From positions 1 to 49,656 of the forward strand of contig JAHBXK010000025.1 in the NCBI GenBank assembly GCA_019636535.1: DNA of 49,656 bases, in the 5' to 3' direction. The DNA is from Phycisphaeraceae bacterium (GTDB lineage Bacteria; Planctomycetota; Phycisphaerae; Phycisphaerales; UBA1924). Made by a program: the position numbers and the translations under genes. Shown in pieces: positions 42,631 to 49,656 of the stretch. The notes under the pieces were generated by a model. It did not search any database, was not told the origin of the DNA, and saw nothing but the letters and a program-made list of their open reading frames with translations. How positions within the stretch are numbered: position 1 is the stretch's first letter; each line of letters begins with the position of its first letter.

Positions 42631-43272
42631 TCAGCGCGTCCGCCGACGACGCAGGCTCACCAGGCCGCCAAGACCCAACAAGGCCGCCGCCGAGGGCGCC
42701 GGCACAGCCGTCCACGAGATGTCGTCCACGTACGCGAACGCCACCGGGAAGCCGTTGCCCACCAGCCGAACCTCGTTGAACGTCATCCCGTCCGTCGCCA
42801 CGATGTTGATCCACGTCGGGCCGTTCTCGCTGAACGTCGGGTTGTTGATGAAGAAGGTCGTCATGTTGACCTCATCACCATTCAGCAAGGCGCCGACGAT
42901 CGCGCCGCCCGCGAAGAACGACGCCGGACCCGCCGTGTCCCAGTACTGACACGAGAAGTGCGTCAGCGGCTGGTCAAAGGTGAGGAACGCGCCGAAGTCG
43001 GCGCCGATCCACATGTTGTCCACGCCCAGGAACGGCTCCACCACCGCGCCCGGCGCAACGAACGGACCCGACAGCCCGCCCGTCATCAGCGTCACCCCGT
43101 ACGACGCGAACGCGTCCGTCCCCAACGGTCCCGTCGGTCCGCCCATCTCGTCAAAGTTCAGCGTGTTCTCGTATGTCGGTGCGCTGTTGCTGTACGTGAT
43201 CGTGATCGCCGACTGCGCGCTGCCCGCAATCGCCGCGACCGCCAGAAGCCCGACTGCCAATGAACCTCTCAT
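42631..43272 (-). CDS. PEP-CTERM-type secreted protein
   Basis: A 213-residue protein from ATG 43272 with AGGAG 7 bases upstream. The signal peptide is MRGSLAVGLLAVAAIAGSAQSA. A beta-rich ectodomain begins 'ITITYSNSAPTYENTLNFDE' and contains 'WINIVATDGMTFNEVRLVG', resembling lectin-like PEP-CTERM ectodomains. It ends 'VPAPSAAALLGLGGLVSLRRRRTR', a PEP-CTERM-type tail. It is divergent from the gene at 43486, with the duplicated operator-like sites between them. Function unknown. Confidence 0.87.
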   Translation of the reverse strand: MRGSLAVGLLAVAAIAGSAQSAITITYSNSAPTYENTLNFDEMGGPTGPLGTDAFASYGVTLMTGGLSGPFVAPGAVVEPFLGVDNMWIGADFGAFLTFDQPLTHFSCQYWDTAGPASFFAGGAIVGALLNGDEVNMTTFFINNPTFSENGPTWINIVATDGMTFNEVRLVGNGFPVAFAYVDDISWTAVPAPSAAALLGLGGLVSLRRRRTR

Positions 43273-43384
43273 CTCTCGCTCCTATCTCGTCAGGAAGGGA
43301 TGCGGCCGAACGCCGGAAAGCACACGCTTGTCCAGCCCGTCCGTTGCCGACTTCTTCTACACTAACCCACATTCTCATGGTGTT

Positions 43385-43403
43385 CAAGAATTCTCCGGAG
43401 AAA
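43385..43403. promoter_or_regulatory. Operator-like site 1 with 12-bp palindrome TTCTCCGGAGAA
   Basis: CAAGAATTCTCCGGAGAAA contains a perfect 12-bp palindrome (43391-43402). GATAAT, a possible -10 element for the + strand gene, begins about 8 bases downstream. A site 58 bases further on has the same AAGAAT..TCCGGAGA pattern. Confidence 0.45.
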
Positions 43404-43460
43404 TTTTCTGATAATTCGACAGAGCACTGGCAACGGTTCCTTCGGCAGAGTAAACTCACG

Positions 43461-43477
43461 AAGAATCTTCCGGAGAG
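43461..43477. promoter_or_regulatory. Operator-like site 2, imperfect copy of site 1
   Basis: AAGAATCTTCCGGAGAG differs from the site at 43386 at few positions and lies just before the ribosome-binding region of the gene at 43486. Two similar sites around a promoter are typical of repression by looping or of autoregulation; this is inference. Confidence 0.4.
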
Positions 43478-43485
43478 AGCGGGGA

Positions 43486-44709
43486 ATGACCCAGACTACC
43501 TATCAAACACCTGTCAAAACACGCTTCGAACAGGAGTGCTCCGAGGCTGTCCAGCAGATCCGCGCCGTCCTCACCGAACTCTACTACCAGTTGGGCGTTG
43601 ACCCAACACGCCCCCAGACCGTCACCAAGACCCTCGGCATCGACAAGAGCCTCTCCTACCGCCTCTCCAAACTCATCGCCTGCGAGTGTCCCATGTCCGC
43701 CATCGGCCACCTCCCGGGCCGCGGCGGAATGGACATCCTCCTCAATCGCTGCTCCACTCGCGGCGCCCCAGACGACGCCCTCGCTCACGTCCGAGTCGCC
43801 CTCGACCGCTTCGACCAGATGGTCGCCCGGCACGCCGGCACACGCGACCGCCTCGAACTCATCGTCGACAGCATGGGCTACTCCACTGGCGACGAGCACC
43901 TCCTCGCCAGCCGCCAACTCGCCTTCCGAGGCAACAGCGGCGTCTGCGGTGTCCAGGCCCGCACCCGCCTCGGCGCGAGTTTCATCGTCCCCGGCATCAA
44001 CGGGCCCGACACCCTCGACACCGCCTCCGTCGCCGGGTTCGCCGGCTTCTGCCGCCTCCGCGCCGACGTCTCCTGGCCCCTCTTCCGCTTCGCCTCCTAC
44101 CGCGGCGACTGGGTCCACCCTTCCGATGTCACCCGACCCGAACTCGGCGACGACCAGATCCCGCGACTCCTGCGCGAGTTCTGCTCAGCCAACCTCCCGC
44201 CCCTCGAGGCGGTCCAGACCCCCGTCTGCACCGAACTCACGCTCACCGGCGGCGAGGTCGGCAACCTCGGCGCCTTCGACTGCTACTACGGCTACGTCAC
44301 ACGCGGCGCCAGCGCCTACCGCACGCCCGAAGACCCCACCGGCGAGTTCGTCGTCAACATCTCTCTCCCCGTCGAGCGCCTCATCTTCGATGTGCACATC
44401 CACAAGGACGTGCCCATGATCGAGCGTCCCCGCGCCTTCGTCTACAACCGCGCCGGCGGACTCACCGAAGATCCAGCCCAGTGCCGCGATGACCAGTTGC
44501 TCCCCATCAAGGCCTCCGTCATCGAGGTCGCCGGTCAGCCACCCGTCGTCGCCACCCCCCACGTCCCGAACTACCCCGACCTCGCCCGCTCCATGTACGC
44601 CCATCTCGGCGTCGAGCCGATGCACATGCGCTGCCTGCGTCTCGAGATGCCCCTCCCCCCCATGCCCTCCTCCGTTGTCATGCGCTGGCGCCTCCCCGAT
44701 CGCCCCTGA
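43486..44709 (+). CDS. Helix-turn-helix-like protein of unknown family
   Basis: A 407-residue soluble protein from ATG 43486, preceded by GGAGAGAGCGGGGA. Residues 20-66 look like a DNA-binding helix-turn-helix region ('QQIRAVLTELYYQLGVDP', then 'TVTKTLGIDKSLSYRLSKLI'). The remaining 340 residues are a compact alpha/beta domain with 'LELIVDSMGYSTGDEHLLASR' and 'EFVVNISLPVERLIFDVHIH', which I cannot assign. A regulator with a ligand-binding domain is the likeliest reading. It is divergent from a PEP-CTERM gene and has duplicated palindromic sites in its promoter region. Confidence 0.7.
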   Translation: MTQTTYQTPVKTRFEQECSEAVQQIRAVLTELYYQLGVDPTRPQTVTKTLGIDKSLSYRLSKLIACECPMSAIGHLPGRGGMDILLNRCSTRGAPDDALAHVRVALDRFDQMVARHAGTRDRLELIVDSMGYSTGDEHLLASRQLAFRGNSGVCGVQARTRLGASFIVPGINGPDTLDTASVAGFAGFCRLRADVSWPLFRFASYRGDWVHPSDVTRPELGDDQIPRLLREFCSANLPPLEAVQTPVCTELTLTGGEVGNLGAFDCYYGYVTRGASAYRTPEDPTGEFVVNISLPVERLIFDVHIHKDVPMIERPRAFVYNRAGGLTEDPAQCRDDQLLPIKASVIEVAGQPPVVATPHVPNYPDLARSMYAHLGVEPMHMRCLRLEMPLPPMPSSVVMRWRLPDRP

Positions 44710-44752
44710 CGCCGATCAACCACGGCCCCCACCACGCGCTGACACGGATTGC

Positions 44753-44783
44753 AAGAACCCCCGCTCGAAGAGCGGGGGTTCTT
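44753..44783. terminator. Bidirectional hairpin terminator
   Basis: A 14-bp perfect stem (44753-44766 with 44770-44783) and a 3-base loop, flanked by AAGAA on the left and TTCTT on the right. It therefore has a usable T-rich tail on either strand. It lies between the convergent genes ending at 44709 (+) and 44814 (-). Confidence 0.9.
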
Positions 44784-44813
44784 GTTCACACAACACGCGT
44801 TTCGAACCGCCAC

Positions 44814-46424
44814 TCACGGACACATCTGCCCGAGGTTCGGGTTCCACTCACCCAGGAAGTCCAACAGGTCCGCCAAGTCCACCACCCCATCCCCGTTCAC
44901 GTCGCCGTTTGTGCCGGGCATCACGCTCTGACCCAGGTTCGGGTTCCACTCACCCAGAAAGTCCAGCAGATCCGCGAGGTCCACCACGTTGTCACCGTTG
45001 AAGTCGCCCGGACACGCCTGCGGCGGCTCAGTGTCGATCAGGAACACGCCCGCCGTCCCCAAACTCGTCGAGTTCGGATCGTCCGTGAACCCAGCCAAGA
45101 GCAGGATGTACCGCCCGTTCGGCGAGACCGCAAAGCCGTTCGCCGCACGCAGCGACCGGATGAACATCCCAGGCGCAAACTCCGTCACCCGCGGCCGGAT
45201 CAAGACCTCATCGTCACGCATGATCGCCACCGTCGCGTTCGTGGGTGTGGTTCCTGTGCCGACCACCTTGTAATACACGCGCCCCTGCGAGTCCATGAAC
45301 AGCGGCGAGGCATCCGTGTCGAACGACGAGATCGTGGCCCCCGCGCCCAACTGCGGCAGCGAGTCCCCCTTCTGCACCAGCACCGCCCCGTTCTTCACGA
45401 TCACCTGGTTCGTCGCCGTGTCCCCGTCAATCTGCTGCCGGAACGCATAATCCGATCCCTGTCCGAGCGTCACCGCCCCGACGTTCCCGCTGAACGTGGT
45501 GCCCGTGGCCCAGTTCCGACCGGGCACGATCGACGGCGTCCCCGCCTGCGCCAGCACCGTCCCGTTCCGGATGAACGCCCGATCCGTGTTCGCGTCACCG
45601 TCGAACGACGCCAGCACCGCCCAGTCCCCGTCATCGTTGAAACCCATCTTGTTCTCGGTCACGAAGATCGCCGCGAGGTTCCGTCCCGGCACGCCCGGCA
45701 CCTCCTCGTTCTGAAGCATCAACTGCTCGAAGTTCGTGATCACATAGTTGCTGTCGTACGTGTACCGGTGCAGCGTCACGCGCGACGGCGACGGCCCGAT
45801 CGACGTCCGGAACAGCGCCTGATTCGAGTCGTTGATCCGGAACAGCCCCGACGCCGTGAAGTACGTCGAGAACGCGGGCACCGTCGGCTCGTAGATCACC
45901 TGATCCGAAAACACGTACGACTCCGGAAACCCGTCCGGCGCCGTCTGCTCAAGCAGGTTCTGGTTCACGTACAGCCCGCCCTTCGTCGCCGATCCGCCCG
46001 GCTGCTGCACCGCCCCGTACCGAACCAGCAGATCTCCCGCCGCGTTCAGCTGCGGCACCGGCTCGCTCGAGAACGTGTGCGTGTACGTGAACGAGTCCAC
46101 CGGCACCTGCGGCAACTGCCCGCCGCCTCGCGCCACAACCTGCCCGTTCACCACCATCGCGCGATCCGCCGTCGCCGAACTCCAACGAAGGTTCACCGCC
46201 CAATCCCCGTTGTCGCTCACGCTCGGATTGCTGAACGTCGACGTCGTGAAGTTCGTCAGCATCACCGTCACCTCGCCCATCGTGTCCGGGTCGGTGAACG
46301 TGAACGACTGATTGCCCTCCAGCAGTTTCGTGATGGCCAGGTCCGGACCGGCCTGCGCAACCCCCACGGCCAGCCCGCACGCCGCAACCACGCCCGTCAC
46401 TCGCGATAGCACGTTCTTCATCAT
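44814..46424 (-). CDS. Secreted NxxGxxAF-like/dockerin protein
   Basis: A 536-residue protein from ATG 46424 (MMKN; 46421 also possible). The signal peptide ends VAQAG-PDLA. The body has repeated blocks of the type 'VSDNGDWAVNLRWSSATADR', 'FNDDGDWAVLASFDGDANTDR' and 'LGQGSDYAFRQQIDGDTATN', each followed by 'G.VLAQ.G....P'. This is a propeller-like tandem repeat known from 'choice-of-anchor' proteins. The C-terminus is the dockerin pair (GDFNGDNVVDLADLLDFL and GDVNGDGVVDLADLLDFL) ending MCP. About 300 bases upstream (46425-46721) hold no gene that I can see. Confidence 0.83.
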   Translation of the reverse strand: MMKNVLSRVTGVVAACGLAVGVAQAGPDLAITKLLEGNQSFTFTDPDTMGEVTVMLTNFTTSTFSNPSVSDNGDWAVNLRWSSATADRAMVVNGQVVARGGGQLPQVPVDSFTYTHTFSSEPVPQLNAAGDLLVRYGAVQQPGGSATKGGLYVNQNLLEQTAPDGFPESYVFSDQVIYEPTVPAFSTYFTASGLFRINDSNQALFRTSIGPSPSRVTLHRYTYDSNYVITNFEQLMLQNEEVPGVPGRNLAAIFVTENKMGFNDDGDWAVLASFDGDANTDRAFIRNGTVLAQAGTPSIVPGRNWATGTTFSGNVGAVTLGQGSDYAFRQQIDGDTATNQVIVKNGAVLVQKGDSLPQLGAGATISSFDTDASPLFMDSQGRVYYKVVGTGTTPTNATVAIMRDDEVLIRPRVTEFAPGMFIRSLRAANGFAVSPNGRYILLLAGFTDDPNSTSLGTAGVFLIDTEPPQACPGDFNGDNVVDLADLLDFLGEWNPNLGQSVMPGTNGDVNGDGVVDLADLLDFLGEWNPNLGQMCP

Positions 46425-46721
46425 CTCGTGTCACTCCCTGTTGATCTTCACACGCACGCCCAGCAGGGCACCTCGCCCCGCCGCGCATCCCGCGCGGCAA
46501 GGCCCGCACCGCCCACACTCGATTCACACGCGGCCGCACGCACCCGGTGCTCACCGCCCGCCTCGCAAACGCGACGCTCAAATCGGTACGCACGCGTCGT
46601 TCCATCGGTTCAGCACGCCCCGCACACGCGGCCCGCCGCGAACATCACCAAAGCACCGACGACGATCCATCGCGAATTCCGACCAAAACTCAAACGCTCA
46701 CACTCGCGACCACCTACCCAC

Positions 46722-48383
46722 TCACACACACGACTGACCGAGATTCGGGTTCCACTCACCCAGGAAGTCCAACAGATCCGCCAAGTCCACCACCCCGTCC
46801 CCGTTGATGTCCCCGTTCGTCCCAGGCGTCACGCTCTGACCCAGGTTCGGGTTCCACGCGCCAAGAAAGTCCAGCAGATCCGCAAGATCCACCACGTTGT
46901 CACCGTTGTAGTCGCCCGGGCACGATGCCCCGCACGCCGGCAGGTCCATCACCCCCACGAAACTCCCCGCCGCGCCGATCACCGCCCCGGCGTCCGTCCG
47001 CATCGTGAACGTGATGATCACCTTGTTCCCCTGAACAAACGCAAGGTCGTCGTTGCCGAACGTGTTGAACCGCCGGTCGTCATCGAACATCCCGTTGTCG
47101 TCAAAGTCGATCGGGTCGTTCTCGCGCGCCAGCACGCACTCGTTGTTGTAGATCAGCACGCCGTTCGATTCCGTTGGCCCGTCCGTCACGCTCCCGATCA
47201 CAAAGTTCCCCTGCCCGTCCCCCTGGAACAGGAAGAACGTGGCGCTGAACTCCACGTCGCTGTGAAACTCGTTCGCGCCAGGGAAGATCTCGTCCCCGGT
47301 CCTCACGAGCAGATCAAAGCCCATCCCCGCCGTCTGCCGCACAACCCAGTCCGGCGACGCGAGGTTCGGACCGATCGACCGCGCCAGAATCCGCCCGTCG
47401 TGCGTCATGTGCGTGTACTGAAAGCTGCTCGACCCGCCCGTCCCCGTCATGGCATCGAACACCACCCCCTCCTGGATCAGCACCGCGTTGTCCCGGCACA
47501 GGATCTTGTCCCGCGCCGTCGTCGACACCGGCCCGACATACCCCGTCGCCGCCAACTGCAGGTCCCCGTGGTAATAGAACGTGCTCCCGTCCGCGCTCAC
47601 CCCCGCCGCACCCACCGTGTTCGTCGCGTCGAACTCGCTCAGCGGGATCTGGTCGCTGTCGCCGCCCCCCGACTGCGCTTGCGACTCCTGACCCGTCGGA
47701 ATCGTCACCAGTTCCTCCGCCAGCACCGTCAGCGTCATCAGGTCCGCCGAGAGCGCAAGGAAAAACTCGTCGTCCAGCGCGTTCGTCGTCGTCCCCGTGT
47801 CGATGATGAAGTACGCCGTGTCGTCGTTCCCGAGCCCCACGATGTCCGCCGCCAGCCCCGACGCCACCAGCGACGAACCCGGAATGAACTCCCCCTCGCG
47901 CACCAGCACCACCGAATCGTCCGTCGCCCACCGGTACAGCGCCACCACCTGGTCCACCGTCGTCGCCGCCGTCGTGTTCGTCGAGTACAGCACGTTCCCC
48001 GAGTCGTTGATCGCCAGCCGGATCGAGATGCTCTCGATCACCTCACCCGCCAACCCGTTCACAAACCCCGACGCCGCCTCCAGCGCCACCACCCGCGCTG
48101 TCCCCGTCTGCATGTCGTGTACAAGGATGAAGTCCGGCGAACTCGTCCCCACCGTCCGGCCGCGGATCGCCCAGAACCGGCCGCTCGGCGAAGCGAACGG
48201 CCGCTCAAAGTCCAGGAAGTTCACCGTCCCCCATGGCGTGTTGAAACTCCCCCTCGGGTCCCCCGGCTGCACGTTCGAGTTCACGTACAGCACCTTCACG
48301 CCGCTCGCCGATGCGCCCGCCGCCAAACCGGCCACGCACACCACCAACGCCGCCACACCACGCAACGCTCCCTTCGATCGCAT
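46722..48383 (-). CDS. Secreted NxxGxxAF-like/dockerin protein
   Basis: A 553-residue protein. GGGAG is 7 bases before ATG 48383 but only 1 base before ATG 48389, so I take 48383 (MRSKGALRGV). The signal peptide ends AGASA-SGVK. The body has the same loose repeat type as the previous gene ('INDSGNVLYSTNTTAATTVDQ', 'VSADGSTFYYHGDLQLAATG'), with 'LVREGEFIPG' and 'LLVRTGDEIFPG' loops. The C-terminus is the dockerin pair (GDYNGDNVVDLADLLDFL and GDINGDGVVDLADLLDFL) ending SCV instead of the usual CP. The ligand is unknown. Confidence 0.83.
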   Translation of the reverse strand: MRSKGALRGVAALVVCVAGLAAGASASGVKVLYVNSNVQPGDPRGSFNTPWGTVNFLDFERPFASPSGRFWAIRGRTVGTSSPDFILVHDMQTGTARVVALEAASGFVNGLAGEVIESISIRLAINDSGNVLYSTNTTAATTVDQVVALYRWATDDSVVLVREGEFIPGSSLVASGLAADIVGLGNDDTAYFIIDTGTTTNALDDEFFLALSADLMTLTVLAEELVTIPTGQESQAQSGGGDSDQIPLSEFDATNTVGAAGVSADGSTFYYHGDLQLAATGYVGPVSTTARDKILCRDNAVLIQEGVVFDAMTGTGGSSSFQYTHMTHDGRILARSIGPNLASPDWVVRQTAGMGFDLLVRTGDEIFPGANEFHSDVEFSATFFLFQGDGQGNFVIGSVTDGPTESNGVLIYNNECVLARENDPIDFDDNGMFDDDRRFNTFGNDDLAFVQGNKVIITFTMRTDAGAVIGAAGSFVGVMDLPACGASCPGDYNGDNVVDLADLLDFLGAWNPNLGQSVTPGTNGDINGDGVVDLADLLDFLGEWNPNLGQSCV

Positions 48384-48600
48384 GTTCATGCTCCCATTAC
48401 TTTGAACCAACCGGCCGGGCCGCCTCATCGTCCCGCCACGCCGACGACTTCCCCCAATCCGAGATCGGCCGTCGAACGGCGCGCACGCACCCAAATCGTA
48501 CAGAATCCCCACCACCACGCAAGACCATCACACGAGTTTCACACCCCGAAACGACGATCCTTCGGCGCACTCCCAACCCCCCACCACGCCCCACCACCCA

Positions 48601-49569
48601 TCACACCCCCAGCGCCCGCCTCAACCCCTCCTCCAACCCCACCCGCGCTCGCCACCCCATCACCCGCTCCGCTCGGCTCGGATCCAACACCCGCCGCATC
48701 TGCCCCTCCGGCTTGCGCACGTCCCACTCGATCCGACCCGCAAACCCCACCAGCCGTGCAATCGTCTCCGCCAACTCACGCACGCTCGTCTCGCGCCCCG
48801 ACCCCAAATTCATCGGCCCCGGCTCCTCCACACACTCCGCCGCGCGCACCACTCCCTCCGCCGCATCATCCACATACAATAAGTCCCGCGTCGGCCGCCC
48901 AGTCCCCCAGCACGTCACCACGCCCTCCCCCCTCGCCACCGCCTCCTTGAACTTCCGCCCCAGCGCCCCGATCACGTGGCTCCGCGCCGGGTCGTCCGTC
49001 TCACCCGGCCCGTAGATGTTCGTCGGAATCAGCCACGCACTCTTCATCCCATACTGCCTCGCGTACGCGTGCAGCATCTCCCCCGCCGCGCGCTTCGCCA
49101 CCCCGTAGGGCCCGTTGCTCGCCTCCGGATACCCCTCCCACAGCGCTTCCTCGCGCGTCGGCACCTCCGCCTCACCCGGATACGAGCACGCCGAACCCAC
49201 GAACACGATCTTCCCGCTGCGCTCCACAAGCCCCGCGCGCCGACCCTCCTCCACCACGTGCATCGCCATCGCCAGGTTGTCGTGAAAGAACGCCCCGGGC
49301 TGCGCCACGTTCGCGCCCAGCCCGCCCACGCGCCCCGCGGCGTGAATCACCACGTCCACACCCGCGCCGTCGAACGCCCGCGCGTACATCCGCCGCGCAC
49401 CCTCCGCCGTCGTCAGATCAAACTCCGCGCTCCGCGCCACGAACACGCCGCCCTCACCCACACCCCGCGCCCCCAGCGCCCGAACCACCGCCCGCCCCAG
49501 AAACCCGCCGCCCCCAGTCACCACGACCCGCTTGGTCCGCAATTCCATCGTCGTCACTGCACTGCTCAT
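48601..49569 (-). CDS. fcl: GDP-L-fucose synthase-like SDR enzyme
   Basis: A 322-residue protein from ATG 49569 (MSSAVTTMELRTKR); ATG 49548 (MELRTKR) would be a shorter alternative. It has the Rossmann motif 'VTGGGGFLGRAV', 'HAAGRVGGLGANVAQP', 'FVGSACSYPG', the catalytic 'YGVAKRAAGEML', 'PTNIYGPGETDDPARSHVIG' and 'WGTGRPTRDLLYVDDAAEG'. These are typical of GDP-4-keto-6-deoxymannose epimerase/reductase, which makes GDP-L-fucose. The close homology of SDR families leaves a related specificity possible. No GDP-mannose dehydratase is in the window. Confidence 0.85.
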   Translation of the reverse strand: MSSAVTTMELRTKRVVVTGGGGFLGRAVVRALGARGVGEGGVFVARSAEFDLTTAEGARRMYARAFDGAGVDVVIHAAGRVGGLGANVAQPGAFFHDNLAMAMHVVEEGRRAGLVERSGKIVFVGSACSYPGEAEVPTREEALWEGYPEASNGPYGVAKRAAGEMLHAYARQYGMKSAWLIPTNIYGPGETDDPARSHVIGALGRKFKEAVARGEGVVTCWGTGRPTRDLLYVDDAAEGVVRAAECVEEPGPMNLGSGRETSVRELAETIARLVGFAGRIEWDVRKPEGQMRRVLDPSRAERVMGWRARVGLEEGLRRALGV

Positions 49570-49594
49570 GCCCGATTGTTGCGACCGCACCACT

Positions 49595-49616
49595 CCCCCC
49601 CCCCCCCCCCCCCCCC
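49595..49616. repeat. Homopolymer run of 22 C
   Basis: A run of 22 C, interrupted by one A and then continuing into further C-rich sequence. It lies about 25 bases upstream of the fucose-synthase start on the minus strand. The exact length may be a sequencing or assembly artefact. Confidence 0.8.
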
Positions 49617-49656
49617 ACCCCCCCTTTCGCGCCCCCCCCTGGGCGCCCGCCCACCC

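Noticed and set aside
8764..48383. Repeated dockerin DNA as dispersed mobile repeats
   Set aside because: The similarity stays inside coding frames, follows the protein sequence and switches codons between the two halves of the window. It is protein-level conservation, not a mobile nucleotide repeat.
46428..48950. 840-codon + strand frame opposite two dockerin/SDR genes
   Set aside because: It spans the intergenic regions and parts of three well-supported minus genes, and its translation is Arg/Pro/His-rich. It is a compositional shadow.
1..49656. CRISPR arrays, tRNA or rRNA genes, transposases, integrases
   Set aside because: No regularly spaced direct repeats, no T-loop/acceptor pattern and no recombinase motifs were recognised anywhere in the window. 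A dedicated scan was not possible.

Overview
The window is a high-GC bacterial chromosome segment that looks planctomycete, most like Phycisphaerae/Phycisphaerales. The grounds are nine secreted proteins ending in a near-identical tandem dockerin-like module (GDxNGDGVVDLADLLDFL...WNPNLG), three PEP-CTERM-type tails, prepilin-like proteins with an internal FLDGH motif, and several planctomycete-style lipoproteins. No rRNA, tRNA, CRISPR array, transposase or phage gene was seen.

Layout. 1-3.6 kb: end of a P-domain/dockerin protein, a DUF721 protein, a GDP-mannose 3,5-epimerase-like enzyme with a histone-H1-like tail, and a small membrane protein. 3.7-16.3 kb: a block of minus-strand secreted proteins (a 1071-residue multi-dockerin protein, a pseudopilin, and three tandem paralogues of about 750 residues), most followed by a conserved GC-rich terminator. 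16.6-23.5 kb: a lipoprotein, a HEAT-repeat protein, an alcohol-dehydrogenase-like protein, and an apparent operon of two double-thioredoxin-fold proteins, trmL and a small lipoprotein. 23.5-25.3 kb: an FHA-GAF-SpoIIE phosphatase. 25.5-31 kb: a His/Cys-rich protein, a pseudopilin, a pair of secreted paralogues with different C-terminal sorting tails, and a PilX-like protein. 31-39 kb: trpG/pabA, a PEP-CTERM protein, a zinc-ribbon membrane protein, a yellow/royal-jelly-family lipoprotein, a trans-sulfuration enzyme with an aspartokinase behind a possible SAM-sensing leader, and a nucleotide-sugar dehydrogenase. 39-49.6 kb: three large dockerin proteins, a PEP-CTERM protein beside a helix-turn-helix-like protein with duplicated operator-like sites, and a GDP-L-fucose synthase-like enzyme.

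How it fits together. About half the coding capacity is exported protein with four sorting solutions: dockerin, PEP-CTERM, lipobox and prepilin leader. The sugar-nucleotide enzymes at the two ends and at 38 kb would supply activated sugars for surface polysaccharide. A striking large-scale signal is a change in strand composition near 24-26 kb. To the left the + strand is G-rich and to the right it is C-rich, whatever the gene direction, and copies of the same dockerin peptide use different codons on the two sides. This is the polarity expected at a replication terminus, and palindromic sites lie in the switch zone.

Limits: all assignments come from reading motifs by eye. No database search, alignment or structure prediction was run.
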